Source of the DNA: Campylobacterota bacterium
GTDB lineage: Bacteria; Campylobacterota; Campylobacteria; Campylobacterales; Sulfurovaceae
Direction: 5' to 3'
DNA length: 11,910 bases
Assembly (NCBI GenBank): GCA_013153675.1
Contig: JAADEA010000077.1
Coordinates: 1 to 11,910, forward strand
Of the stretch, positions 1 through 8,429 are shown in pieces. Every line of letters starts with the position of its first letter. The stretch's first letter is position 1. Both the position numbers and the translations under genes were made by a program. A model generated the notes under the pieces. The model saw only the letters and a list, made by a program, of their open reading frames with translations. It was not told the origin of the DNA and ran no database searches.

Positions 1-740
1 CTAAATAGAGCTCCAAGCCCTATAATAATTAAAATAATAATTAAAGTAACTGTTCCTTTAATATTTGCATTTTCTAATTGAAGATATATAGCAATAGGTA
101 AAGTCTCTGTTTTAAAAGCCATTGTTCCAGCTAAAGTCATTGTAGCTCCAAATTCTCCCACAGCTTTTGCCCAACTTAATATAATTGCTGCAACAATTCC
201 TTTTTTTGCTAAAGGAAGAGTAATTGTAAAAAAGGTATAAAAAGATGAAGCTCCTAAAGATTTCGCACTCTTTTCATACTCAATTGATACTTCATCAAAA
301 GAGCTTTTTATAAATCTTACAGCTACCCCTACAATGGTAACAAATTGTGCCAATACTATACCCCAAAATGTAAATACAAACTCAACTATATTATTTTGTA
401 TCCACTCTCCTAAAGGGTTGTTAAAAAAGATAAGCAATATTGCTCCTAATGCTGCAGGAGATACAACCATTGGAAACTCTAAAATAGTATCTATGACTTT
501 TTTGCCTCTAAATTGATATCTTGATAGAGCATATCCTCCAAACAAAGCTATAATAGTGGCTAAAAATGTAGCAATTGTTGCAGCTAATAGAGTATTTTTA
601 ATTGCAAAAATAGCTCTTGGAGAGGTAATTGTCTCAAAAAAATTGTCTTTATCAAAAAAGTAGCCAATAGAGATAATTAATCCTCCATATATTAGTAGAA
701 TTAAAAAAGAGTGAAATATAGCAACTCTTTTAAAGCTCAT
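1..740 (-). CDS. Molybdate/tungstate-type ABC transporter permease, partial (3' end beyond the window)
   Basis: Inner-membrane channel subunit of a type I ABC importer that would pass the oxyanion delivered by the binding protein encoded just upstream. The visible 246 residues, read from ATG at 740, have hydrophobic segments at about 7-28, 48-71, 88-106, 119-140, 178-198 and 228-246. The cytoplasmic EAA loop that docks the ATPase lies at about 155-180, with the pattern EKSAKSLGAS...TITLPLAKKG. The following SWAKAVGEFGAT stretch (189-200) is typical of the ModB/CysT/WtpB permease group. The ATG overlaps the TGA of the binding-protein gene by four bases (ATGA), so the two are translationally coupled. 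No stop codon is reached; only the last few residues should be missing, and an ATPase gene (ModC/WtpC type) is expected next. The family assignment is firm. Molybdate versus tungstate, or less likely sulfate, cannot be decided from the sequence. Confidence 0.9.
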   Translation of the reverse strand, partial: MSFKRVAIFHSFLILLIYGGLIISIGYFFDKDNFFETITSPRAIFAIKNTLLAATIATFLATIIALFGGYALSRYQFRGKKVIDTILEFPMVVSPAALGAILLIFFNNPLGEWIQNNIVEFVFTFWGIVLAQFVTIVGVAVRFIKSSFDEVSIEYEKSAKSLGASSFYTFFTITLPLAKKGIVAAIILSWAKAVGEFGATMTLAGTMAFKTETLPIAIYLQLENANIKGTVTLIIILIIIGLGALF

Positions 741-1570
741 TTAAATAGCCACTCCTTTGGCACAAAATACTCTCCTCCAACTTTTTTTTTCTCTCCAATA
801 TATTTAAAAGCTTCATCTAATGTAGTAAAATAGTGATATTTGGCAAATATCTTCTGACCCTCTTTTGAAGTTAAAAAATCTATAAATTTTTTAGCAGCCT
901 TCTTATTTTTGCTAAATTTAGAAATAGCAATTGGAATATAGCCAACTCTTGCTATTTCCTCTTTTTTAAGTGGAATTGTCTCTATTAGGTTTGGATTCCA
1001 ATATTGAAATACTCTCCATCCAATAATAGCATCTGCTTGTTTTAGGGCTATTGCATTAGCACTTTTAGAGCAAGAGGATGTATAGTTAATTAGATTTTTT
1101 CTAAATTGCTCTTTTTCTTTTTTATTAAAATTTTTTTCAATAATCTCAACTGCATATACCCCTAAACAGACTCCTTGCGGGTTGGCAATGGCTACTTTAA
1201 TATTTGGTTTTGTTAAATCTTTTAGAGATTTAATATTTTTTGGATTTCCTTTTGCTACGTTAATTGCTGGAACTAAATAGACTACAATCTTTTTGCTATC
1301 AGGAATTACAATATTATCTTTAATAGCCTTTTGCATATAATCTGAAGAGCCTGGAAAATATATATCTCCTCTTTTAGTAAGCTTCATTTGAGATAAGAGA
1401 TATCCAGAACCTCCAAAAATTAAATCTACATGAATATTATATTTTTTTTCAAACTCTTTAGCAGCTTTTATTGTAGGAGGCTTACTTGCGCTTCCTACAA
1501 ATGCTAATATTGACTCTTTTGCTAATAAAGTAGCACAAAAAAGAGATAATAAAATTACACCTCTTTTCAA
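737..1570 (-). CDS. Periplasmic molybdate/tungstate-type substrate-binding protein (ModA/WtpA-like)
   Basis: Extracytoplasmic receptor that captures a tetrahedral oxyanion and delivers it to the adjoining permease. The 277-residue product starts with a short signal peptide (Lys-Arg, then hydrophobic residues 4-16, likely cut after Ala17). No lipobox is seen, so it should be soluble in the periplasm. The mature part follows the ModA layout: strand plus anion-binding loop FVGSASKPP (24-32), [11 protein letters not shown] (39-49), FGGSG (52-56), [12 protein letters not shown] (69-79), the crossover [14 protein letters not shown] (129-142), and the C-terminal [14 protein letters not shown] (232-245). 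The start codon is TTG at 1570, overlapping the acs stop as TTGA. No ATG occurs before residue 62, and TTG gives a good signal peptide and an AAGGAAAGAG ribosome-binding site. Cys135 and Cys167 lie in the mature protein and might pair. Ligand identity (molybdate or tungstate) is inferred from family resemblance only. Confidence 0.87.
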   Translation of the reverse strand: MKRGVILLSLFCATLLAKESILAFVGSASKPPTIKAAKEFEKKYNIHVDLIFGGSGYLLSQMKLTKRGDIYFPGSSDYMQKAIKDNIVIPDSKKIVVYLVPAINVAKGNPKNIKSLKDLTKPNIKVAIANPQGVCLGVYAVEIIEKNFNKKEKEQFRKNLINYTSSCSKSANAIALKQADAIIGWRVFQYWNPNLIETIPLKKEEIARVGYIPIAISKFSKNKKAAKKFIDFLTSKEGQKIFAKYHYFTTLDEAFKYIGEKKKVGGEYFVPKEWLFK

Positions 1571-3525
1571 CTCTCTTTCCTTAGCTTATTGGCTACCTCT
1601 TTTATCTTTTCAACTACTGATGGATCTTCAAGAGTAGATGTATCTTGTTTAATCTCTTCATTTTTAGCAATGGATCTTAAAATTCTTCTCATTGTTTTAC
1701 CGCTTCTTGTTTTTGGTAATCCCGGAACAACTGCTATATTATCTGCTTTTGCTATATTTCCTATCTCTTGCGCAATTACTTCATTGATTTCATTTTTTAG
1801 CTTTTGAAGATCTTTAATATCCTCTTTTAATACAACAAAAGCAAAGATAGATTCTCCTTTTATCTCATCTGGTTTTGCTACAACTGCAACTTCTGCTACT
1901 AATGGATGTTTTTTAATAGCAGATTCTATCTCTGCAGTTCCAAGTCTATGACCACTTACATTAATTACATCATCTACTCTTCCTATAATTGTAATATACC
2001 CCTCTTCATCCCTAATAGCTCCATCTCCACTAAAATAGATCCATTCATTATCTCTTTTTATTTCACTAAAGTAGGATTTTATAAATCTTTGAGGATCATT
2101 CCAAATTGTTCTAATCATACTTGGCCAAGGTTTTGTAATAGCTAATAATCCTTGTTCATTATCTTTTGTTTTTGTTCCATCTCTATGAAGTACTTCAGCC
2201 ATAATTCCTGGTAGTGGGTATGTAGTAGAGGATGGTACAAAAGGTGTAGCACATGGTAAAGGAGTAATCATATGCCCTCCTGTTTCTGTTTGCCACCATG
2301 TATCTACAATTGAACACTCTTTATTCCCAACTACTTCATAATACCACTTCCATGCTGCAGGGTCTATTGGCTCTCCAACTGTTCCTAAAATTCTAAGAGA
2401 GGAGAGATCATATTTTTTAGGCTCATCTTCTCCAAGTTTATGTAAAACCCTAATGGCAGTTGGAGCAGTATAAAATTGATTTACTTTAAACTCTTCAATA
2501 ATTTGCCATGCTCTTCCAGCATCTGGATATGTAGGAACCCCTTCAAAAACAATAGTAGTAGCACCTGCTGCTAAAGGACCATATACAATATAGGTATGTC
2601 CTGTAATCCAGCCAATATCTGCTGTACACCAAAATGTATCATTATCTTTAATATCAAATGTCCACTCCATTGTCATTTGAGCCCAAAGTAAATATCCAGC
2701 CTGAGAGTGTTGAACTCCTTTTGGTTTGCCTGTACTTCCAGATGTATATAGCAAAAATAGAGGATCTTCACTATCTAATGGAACTGGTTCACACTTTGTG
2801 CTCTCTTTCTCAATTAGCTGATTATAATCAAAGTCTCTATTCCCTACCCAATTTATATCTTGATTATTCCTTTTTATTACCAAAACACTCTCTACACTAT
2901 CGCAACCAAACTCTAAAGCTTTATCTACTGTTGGTTTTAACATATAAGGAGCTCCTTTTCTAAAGGCTCCATCTGCAGTAATTATTAATTTTGCCTCAGC
3001 ATCATTTATTCTATCTTTTAGGGCTTCAGCTGAAAATCCTCCAAAGACCACAGAGTGGATAGCACCTATTCTTGCACATGCAAGCATTGCATATATAGCT
3101 TCTGGAATCATTGGCATATAGAGAATAACTCTATCTCCCTTTTTTATATTAAATTGATTTTTTAATAAATTAGCAAATCTATTTACATTATTGTATAGAT
3201 CTAAATATGTTATAACTTGTTTATCTCCTCTATCTCCAATAAATATAATTGCTGCTTTATTTTTTCTTTTATCTAAATGTCTGTCTATACAGTTATAAGA
3301 TACATTTATTTTCCCATCTATAAACCATTTATAAAAGGGTGCATTACTCTCATCTAATACTTGTTTATATGCTTCAAACCAATCTAGCTTCTCTTTAGCA
3401 AAATGATCCCAAAAGCCCTCATAATCCTCTTTTGCCCAATTTGCTAATTTATAATACTCATCCATTCCTTTAATATTTGCATTTTCACACTTTTTTGGAT
3501 TTGGATAATATTTTCTTTTTGCCAT
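1567..3525 (-). CDS. acs: Acetyl-CoA synthetase (AMP-forming acetate--CoA ligase)
   Basis: Cytoplasmic enzyme of the ANL superfamily that makes acetyl-adenylate from acetate and ATP, then acetyl-CoA. Starting at ATG 3525 it has 652 residues, the usual length for bacterial Acs. Visible motifs in order are the N-terminal Acs region with [20 protein letters not shown] (25-44), the P-loop [10 protein letters not shown] (261-270), [16 protein letters not shown] (381-396), and WWQTETGG (410-417), whose first Trp restricts the pocket to acetate. The domain hinge GRVDD is at 515-519, the CoA-side [12 protein letters not shown] at 523-534, and the A10 motif PKTRSGK ends at Lys610, the lysine that is reversibly acetylated in characterised Acs enzymes. 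An in-frame TTG/ATT-containing extension of 14 codons upstream overlaps the methyltransferase gene and is not needed, because AGGAG lies just before ATG 3525. The gene is 10 bases from the methyltransferase stop and overlaps the binding-protein start, so it is mid-operon. Confidence 0.97.
   Translation of the reverse strand: MAKRKYYPNPKKCENANIKGMDEYYKLANWAKEDYEGFWDHFAKEKLDWFEAYKQVLDESNAPFYKWFIDGKINVSYNCIDRHLDKRKNKAAIIFIGDRGDKQVITYLDLYNNVNRFANLLKNQFNIKKGDRVILYMPMIPEAIYAMLACARIGAIHSVVFGGFSAEALKDRINDAEAKLIITADGAFRKGAPYMLKPTVDKALEFGCDSVESVLVIKRNNQDINWVGNRDFDYNQLIEKESTKCEPVPLDSEDPLFLLYTSGSTGKPKGVQHSQAGYLLWAQMTMEWTFDIKDNDTFWCTADIGWITGHTYIVYGPLAAGATTIVFEGVPTYPDAGRAWQIIEEFKVNQFYTAPTAIRVLHKLGEDEPKKYDLSSLRILGTVGEPIDPAAWKWYYEVVGNKECSIVDTWWQTETGGHMITPLPCATPFVPSSTTYPLPGIMAEVLHRDGTKTKDNEQGLLAITKPWPSMIRTIWNDPQRFIKSYFSEIKRDNEWIYFSGDGAIRDEEGYITIIGRVDDVINVSGHRLGTAEIESAIKKHPLVAEVAVVAKPDEIKGESIFAFVVLKEDIKDLQKLKNEINEVIAQEIGNIAKADNIAVVPGLPKTRSGKTMRRILRSIAKNEEIKQDTSTLEDPSVVEKIKEVANKLRKES
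1573..1582 (-). promoter_or_regulatory. Ribosome-binding site supporting the TTG start of the binding protein
   Basis: On the minus strand AAGGAAAGAG lies inside the last codons of acs, with AAGGA seven bases before TTG at 1570. It is the only Shine-Dalgarno-like sequence near the signal-peptide start and decides for TTG, because no ATG is in frame until about residue 62. Confidence 0.6.
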
Positions 3526-3530
3526 TAGCT

Positions 3531-3535
3531 CTCCT
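3531..3535 (-). promoter_or_regulatory. Ribosome-binding site of acs, abutting the upstream stop codon
   Basis: The minus strand reads TAAAGGAGAGCTAATG: the methyltransferase stop TAA is followed directly by AGGAG, five bases before the acs ATG. This fixes the acs start at 3525 rather than at the longer in-frame extension, and implies that terminating ribosomes could reinitiate on acs. Confidence 0.7.
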
Positions 3536-4120
3536 TTACTTTTGACCACTCCATAAGAGAATATCATATGGTCTTGGTTTATCTTCTACAATAGTATATA
3601 TTTTATCGCACCTTAAGTTTTTAAAGTTTGCACTTTTGGCAATTTTGATAATTTCATCTTCAAAAAAACCAAAATGAAACACTCCCTCATTTCCATTTGT
3701 ATGAAAAGTTCCATCCTCTTTTGCCAAATCTGCAAAAGCAAAGAAGCCATCTTTTTTGAGCCATTTATATACTTTTTTAAATAAAAGAGGAATATCTTTT
3801 ATATGATGAAGGGTCATTGAACTAATGATAAGATCAAATTGAATATCTGGCTCATACTCTAAAATATTTTTGTTTATAGCAATTTGATTTGGCATCTTCT
3901 TTTTAAACTCTTTTAACATCTCAATAGAGGTGTCTACTCCTACAATTAATGAAGCAATATCTTTAAACTCTGATGCTAAAAGGGCAGTGCCCACACCTAT
4001 ATCTAATATATTTAAATTCTTTTTTAATGGAAGCTCTTTTATTTTATTTGCAGCATTAAATGTAAGTTCTCTTCTTCTTTTTAATTTATCCCAATCTTTT
4101 GCCCTACTATCAAAGCTCAT
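3536..4120 (-). CDS. Class I SAM-dependent methyltransferase of unknown substrate
   Basis: Small cytoplasmic protein of 194 residues with the class I Rossmann methyltransferase fold. Motif I is [14 protein letters not shown] (39-52), where the Gly-rich loop binds S-adenosylmethionine. GVDTSIEML (61-69) has the acidic residue expected to bind the ribose hydroxyls. [16 protein letters not shown] (95-110) is the motif IV region with the HHI signature of the Methyltransf_11/UbiE-like group, and [17 protein letters not shown] (121-137) follows. The N-terminus [14 protein letters not shown] (3-16) resembles the opening of UbiE-like enzymes. Nothing identifies the methyl acceptor, and there is no DNA- or RNA-binding domain. 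The start overlaps the upstream reductase gene by 11 bases, and the stop is 10 bases before acs. The preceding GAAAGAG is only a modest ribosome-binding site, so coupling to the upstream gene is likely. Fold confident, function unknown. Confidence 0.85.
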   Translation of the reverse strand: MSFDSRAKDWDKLKRRRELTFNAANKIKELPLKKNLNILDIGVGTALLASEFKDIASLIVGVDTSIEMLKEFKKKMPNQIAINKNILEYEPDIQFDLIISSMTLHHIKDIPLLFKKVYKWLKKDGFFAFADLAKEDGTFHTNGNEGVFHFGFFEDEIIKIAKSANFKNLRCDKIYTIVEDKPRPYDILLWSGQK

Positions 4121-5003
4121 ATTTCTCTTTCAGCTCTTTATATATTTGTGGATAGATAGATAGCTCTATATTATTTTTTGATGCTATCTCTAAAAGAGGC
4201 TCTATTAAGGTTTCAAATTCACTCTCTTTGCCCTTTTCTAAGTCAAGTTGCATAGATGTTTTTGTATTCTCTTTAACATTTAGGGCACTTTTAATGGTTC
4301 TTTTAATATCCTCATTATTAATTGGTACTTTAATACTATTTGCCACCTCTTTTATCTCTTTTAACATTCCCTCAAAAAGTAAAGGATATCTTTTATATAC
4401 TTGATCCATTGGAATATTATAAAGAGAAGTAAGTGCAGCCATAGGGGATATAAATAGAAACTTTCTCCATATCTCAAGATCTATATCTTTGGTTATCTTT
4501 ACTCTAATAGGCAGTTTTTTAAAAATACTATTAATTAGTTCTAAATTTTTATCTTCTATACATAACTTAAACACATCTCCCTCTTTTTTAATTGTAGCTG
4601 GTTTAATAAGATGAGAGATTATATAGATACATCCCTTTATAACTGTGGCTTTTATCTCTTTTTGGATTTTTTTTTCTATCTCTATACCATTTAGGATAGG
4701 TAAAATTATGGTAGATTCTTTAATGTTTTTTTTAATATTTTTTAAAAGCTCTTTTAGAGAGTATGATTTAGTGGCTATAATAATTAGGTCAAATTTTAAA
4801 GATTCATCAAAAGAGTCATTAACATTTGGATGAATGATCTCTTCTTTTTGGTTATTTATTATTTTTAATCCATCTCTTTTTATAGCTTCTAAATTTTCTC
4901 CTCTTGCTAAAAGGTATGGTTTAAATCCACTTTTTTCTAAAATATATGTTAAATAGCCTCCAACTCCTCCAGCTCCTGCAACTAATATTTTATACTTTTC
5001 CAT
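4110..5003 (-). CDS. Ketopantoate reductase family protein (ApbA/PanE-like 2-dehydropantoate 2-reductase)
   Basis: Predicted cytoplasmic NAD(P)H-dependent 2-keto acid reductase. If it is a true PanE, it converts ketopantoate to pantoate for pantothenate and CoA synthesis. The 297-residue length is typical. The N-terminal Rossmann loop is GAGGVGGY (10-17), and FDLIIIATKSY (71-81) and ILPILNGIE (100-108) follow. Residues matching the catalytic set of characterised PanE are Asn105 (PILNG), Lys181 (IWRKF) and Glu262 (in SEFETL); this is a by-eye alignment with E. coli PanE. The Lys-containing helix and the C-terminal ApbA_C domain (about 168-293) are complete. Its start lies 14 bases inside the end of the 5-oxoprolinase gene and is preceded by a very strong GGAGGGGG. 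Sequence divergence and operon context leave open a different 2-keto acid substrate, so no gene symbol is given. Confidence 0.85.
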   Translation of the reverse strand: MEKYKILVAGAGGVGGYLTYILEKSGFKPYLLARGENLEAIKRDGLKIINNQKEEIIHPNVNDSFDESLKFDLIIIATKSYSLKELLKNIKKNIKESTIILPILNGIEIEKKIQKEIKATVIKGCIYIISHLIKPATIKKEGDVFKLCIEDKNLELINSIFKKLPIRVKITKDIDLEIWRKFLFISPMAALTSLYNIPMDQVYKRYPLLFEGMLKEIKEVANSIKVPINNEDIKRTIKSALNVKENTKTSMQLDLEKGKESEFETLIEPLLEIASKNNIELSIYPQIYKELKEKYEL

Positions 5004-8000
5004 ATCCGCCCCCTCCAGGTGTTTTTATAATTAATCTATCACCTTTTTTTACTTTGAGTTGAGCCTTTCCACCTAAATTATATCTTTTATTATTTTTAAT
5101 TAATATATTTTCACCTCTTTTCCCACTCTTTCCACCATTAAGCCCAAAAGGTGTAAAAGATCGCCTCTCACTCAATATTGCTACTTCTAAATCTTCTAAG
5201 AATCTATACTCTCTAATAATTCCATCTCCCCCTTTAAATTTTCCATCTCCTCCACTATTTCTTCTAATTTCAAATCTCTCTATCATAATAGGATATCTTC
5301 TCTCTATTACCTCTACATCTGTAATTTTAGTATTTGTCATATGGGTATGAATAGCACTTGCTCCATTAGAGTTTTTTGTAGCGCCTGCTCCTCCTCCAAT
5401 TGTTTCATAATATCCAAATTTTTCATTTCCAAAGATAATATTATTCATACATCCTTGAGAAGCAGCAGATATATTAAATGCTTTTAGAATAACATCAACT
5501 ATTCTTTGAGAAGTTGTTACATTTCCTCCAACAATTGCTGCATCTTTAGATGGAGATAATATTGAATCTTTTTTTACTAATATCTCAATAGGTTCTATTA
5601 ATCCTTCATTTAGTGGGATATCTTCTTGAATCATTACTCTAATTGCATATAAAACTGCACTTTTTACTACTGCATATGGGGCATTTTGATTAGATAGAAG
5701 CTGAATTGATGAATCTTGAAAATCAAATACTATCTTTTCATCTTTTTTATAGACTTTAAAAGATATTTTTGCTCCATTATCCAAATAATCTACTGCCTCT
5801 TTAAAAGAGATATCTTTAAAGAACTCTTTAACTATTTTTTTACTACTTTTTAATATCTCTTTAAAAAACCAATCTCTATCTTTAGCCTCTATCTCTAAAA
5901 CACCTTTAATTCCTTCCATATTAGCGGCAATTTGAGCTTTTATATCATTTATATTATCATCAATATTTTTTGCTTTAGCTCTTTTAAAAATATCTCTTAA
6001 AATATCTTCTTTAAAGTTAAAATCCTCTATCACTTCAAATGCCTCAATAATAGCACCCTCTTCTTCTAAAGAGGTAGAAAAAGGTGGCATACTTCCAGGG
6101 ACTATACCACCTATATCTGCATGGTGTCCTCTACTTGCTACCCAAAATTTTACTTGATTATTTTCGATATATGGAGTTACAATAGTAATATCAGGGAGGT
6201 GAGAACCACCTTCATATGGTACATTAGTAATATATGTTACACCTTTTTTAGGAGATGGAAATTTTTTAATAATAGATTTAACAACACTACTCATACTTCC
6301 TAAATGAACAGGAATGTGAGGGGCATTTACAATTAAATTTCCATCTTTATCAAAAATGGCACATGAGAAATCGTGTCTCTCTTTTATATTGGCAGAGACA
6401 GAAGCTTTTTGTAAGATAGTTCCCATTTTGGATGCTATAAATCCAAATCTATTGGCAAGAAGAGCTAATTTAGCCTCTTTAATATTCTCTTTTTGTTCCT
6501 CTTTTTCTTCTAAATATATAATAATATCTCCATACTCATTTGCAATGGCATAAGAGTTTTCATCTAAAACAATAGTTGATGTCTCTTGCAAAATAAGAGC
6601 TGGTCCAATAATTTTTTGATTTGCACCTATATCTTTATATAAAGAAGCAACTTTATAGCTTCCATCTATAAAAATTTTGCTTCTTTTTATAGGAGAGCTT
6701 TTTTCCTTTTTTATCTTTTCTCTTTTAAACTCTATCTCTTTAGATATACTTTGGCTCTTTATCTTTTCTACAATAATTTCCCTATCTAAAATAAAGCCAA
6801 ATATCTCTTTATATCTTTTATAAAACTCTTCTACAAAGTTATCTTTATAATCTATCTCTAAAGAGATCTCAGTATCTTTAAATTTTAGAAATATACTTCT
6901 TTTTCCTTTGGGAAGATTATCAAATAGCCTTTCATCAAAACTATTTAGCTCTTTTTCTACAATTTTAAAATGATCTTTTGCCTCAACTGCATGGGCAATT
7001 CCCATAGCACTTAAAATTCCACTATGACGAGGAATAATAATCTTTTTAATTCCAACTTTTCTTGCTACCCCTACTGCATGCTGTCCACCTGCTCCTCCAA
7101 AGGCACATAATGTATGTTTAGCTGGATCATATCCCTTTTTTATTGTAATCTCTTTTATAGCTCTTGCCATATTTTCATTTGCTACATCAATAAAAGCCTC
7201 TGCTATCTCTTCTACACTTCTTTTTAGACTCTTTGCTATTGGTAAAAAGCCATCTATAGATAGTTTTTTATTTAACTTTTCATTTGAATTCTTTCCAAAA
7301 ATAGCTCCAATAGAGTCTATATCTAACCTTCCAGTAACTAAGTTTGCATCTGTAAGACTTAAATATCCTCCTCTTCCATAACAAAGAGGACCTGGATTGC
7401 TGCCACTTGAAGTTGGACCTACAAGAAACATATCATTTTTATAAAAAAGTCTACTCCCACCTCCAGCTGCTACTGTATGAATATCTGCCATAGGATAAGA
7501 TATATATAAATTTGAAATTTTTGATTCATATTTTAATTCTACTTTTCCATCATATCTACTAACATCGCTACTGGTTCCACCCATATCAAAACCAATTAAG
7601 GGCTCATTTTCATATAGAGCTTTTAGTGCAGATATTGCTCCAGCAGGACCGCTTAATAGGGCATTTATTCCTCTAAAATCATCACTATTTGCTAAGTTGC
7701 CATCAGATTTCATAAAGAAGATTTTTCTTTTATCTTTAAAGTTTTTTAATATCTTTTTAACATAGCTTTTTACTATGGGAGTTAGATATGCATCAATTAA
7801 GGCACTCTCACCCCTCTCAATAGCTTTTGTTGAAGGAGATATCTTGTTTGATTCTACTACAATATCAAAACCTTGAGCCATTTTAGCTAAAAGCTCTTCA
7901 TGTTCTTTATATTTGTAGCTATGCATTAATAAAATAGCCAGTGAACCTTTGCCTTTAATAGATAGTTTTTCTAATTTTTTTAATACTTTTGGTTTGTTAT

Positions 8001-8397
8001 TTTCAATAATGACTCTCTCATCAATCTCAATTACATTTTTGTATAATAAGGGAGGTTTTTTTATATTTAACTCAAAAAGATCTTCTCTATTTTGATATCT
8101 AATTTCTAATAGATCTTTAAAACCTTTTGTAATTGCCAAAGTAACATCAGCACCCTTTTTTTCCAAAAGAGCATTAGTAGCTACTGTTGTTCCAAATCTA
8201 ATGGAATCTATAAGAGATATATCAATTTTGTCTATATCTTTTTGAAATATCTCTTTTAATATCTCAATAACACCTTGAGTATTTGAGTCTTCATAATATG
8301 GAGATTCGCTCAAAATCTTTTTTACATAGACTCTATTATTATAAATAGCATATATATCTGTAAAAGTTCCACCTCTATCAATTGCAATATGTAGCAT
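4990..8397 (-). CDS. 5-oxoprolinase (ATP-hydrolysing) / hydantoinase-family single-chain enzyme (HyuA-HyuB fusion)
   Basis: Large cytoplasmic enzyme, 1135 residues, holding both halves of the family in one chain. Hydantoinase A N-terminal domain is at about 3-180, the A core at 195-480, the A C-terminal domain at 500-625 and hydantoinase B at 640-1133. Phosphate loops of the actin-like ATPase fold are DRGGTFTD (7-14) and DMGGTSSDVS (271-280). Details favour 5-oxoprolinase over N-methylhydantoinase: IDRGGTFTD, GTTVATNALLEKKGA (69-83), TVAAGGGSRLF (308-318), GPTSSGSNPGPLCY (327-340), SANIKERHDFSCA (668-680), NAPHIPVHLGSM (691-702), and ASRGHHADIGG plus GSMPP (754-772). That enzyme opens 5-oxo-L-proline to L-glutamate with ATP. 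It is somewhat shorter than the roughly 1290-residue mammalian enzyme but has no missing domain. It starts 30 bases after prfA and overlaps the reductase by 14 bases. A related cyclic-amide substrate remains possible. Confidence 0.9.
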   Translation of the reverse strand: MLHIAIDRGGTFTDIYAIYNNRVYVKKILSESPYYEDSNTQGVIEILKEIFQKDIDKIDISLIDSIRFGTTVATNALLEKKGADVTLAITKGFKDLLEIRYQNREDLFELNIKKPPLLYKNVIEIDERVIIENNKPKVLKKLEKLSIKGKGSLAILLMHSYKYKEHEELLAKMAQGFDIVVESNKISPSTKAIERGESALIDAYLTPIVKSYVKKILKNFKDKRKIFFMKSDGNLANSDDFRGINALLSGPAGAISALKALYENEPLIGFDMGGTSSDVSRYDGKVELKYESKISNLYISYPMADIHTVAAGGGSRLFYKNDMFLVGPTSSGSNPGPLCYGRGGYLSLTDANLVTGRLDIDSIGAIFGKNSNEKLNKKLSIDGFLPIAKSLKRSVEEIAEAFIDVANENMARAIKEITIKKGYDPAKHTLCAFGGAGGQHAVGVARKVGIKKIIIPRHSGILSAMGIAHAVEAKDHFKIVEKELNSFDERLFDNLPKGKRSIFLKFKDTEISLEIDYKDNFVEEFYKRYKEIFGFILDREIIVEKIKSQSISKEIEFKREKIKKEKSSPIKRSKIFIDGSYKVASLYKDIGANQKIIGPALILQETSTIVLDENSYAIANEYGDIIIYLEEKEEQKENIKEAKLALLANRFGFIASKMGTILQKASVSANIKERHDFSCAIFDKDGNLIVNAPHIPVHLGSMSSVVKSIIKKFPSPKKGVTYITNVPYEGGSHLPDITIVTPYIENNQVKFWVASRGHHADIGGIVPGSMPPFSTSLEEEGAIIEAFEVIEDFNFKEDILRDIFKRAKAKNIDDNINDIKAQIAANMEGIKGVLEIEAKDRDWFFKEILKSSKKIVKEFFKDISFKEAVDYLDNGAKISFKVYKKDEKIVFDFQDSSIQLLSNQNAPYAVVKSAVLYAIRVMIQEDIPLNEGLIEPIEILVKKDSILSPSKDAAIVGGNVTTSQRIVDVILKAFNISAASQGCMNNIIFGNEKFGYYETIGGGAGATKNSNGASAIHTHMTNTKITDVEVIERRYPIMIERFEIRRNSGGDGKFKGGDGIIREYRFLEDLEVAILSERRSFTPFGLNGGKSGKRGENILIKNNKRYNLGGKAQLKVKKGDRLIIKTPGGGGYGKV
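5012..5016 (-). promoter_or_regulatory. Strong Shine-Dalgarno sequence of the reductase, inside the 5-oxoprolinase C-terminus
   Basis: GGAGG lies on the minus strand eight bases before ATG 5003, within GGAGGGGGCGGAT. The same bases encode Gly codons of the PGGGGYG tail of the upstream enzyme. It is one of the strongest ribosome-binding sites in the window and sets the reductase start. Confidence 0.75.
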
Positions 8398-8429
8398 AGC
8401 CTCTTCCTAAATAGGGAATAAAGAGGGCT
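8398..8429 (-). promoter_or_regulatory. Hairpin between prfA and the 5-oxoprolinase gene, covering its ribosome-binding site
   Basis: The 30-base gap can fold on itself. On the plus strand AGCCTCTTCC (8398-8407) pairs with GGAA (8415-8418), then, after an internal bulge, with GAGGGCT (8423-8429) across a single bulged G. In the minus-strand transcript the distal arm carries the AGGAAGAGG Shine-Dalgarno sequence just before ATG 8397, and the proximal arm overlaps the prfA stop codon. There is no T-tract, so it is not an intrinsic terminator. A role in setting translation of the enzyme is inference. Confidence 0.4.

Noticed and set aside
782..790. Nine-base A/T run in the binding-protein gene, and a similar nine-base run at 4667-4675 in the reductase, as possible phase-variation switches
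   Set aside because: Both encode plausible Lys-rich stretches in intact frames; runs of this length are expected in DNA this AT-rich, and the genes are not surface-antigen types.
2658..2963. A 101-codon open frame on the plus strand inside acs
   Set aside because: Antisense to the Acs P-loop region; it has Leu/Tyr-rich low-complexity content and no recognisable family.
3526..3567. A 14-codon N-terminal extension of acs
   Set aside because: It overlaps the methyltransferase coding end, adds nothing found in Acs, and the Shine-Dalgarno AGGAG falls within it, just before ATG 3525.
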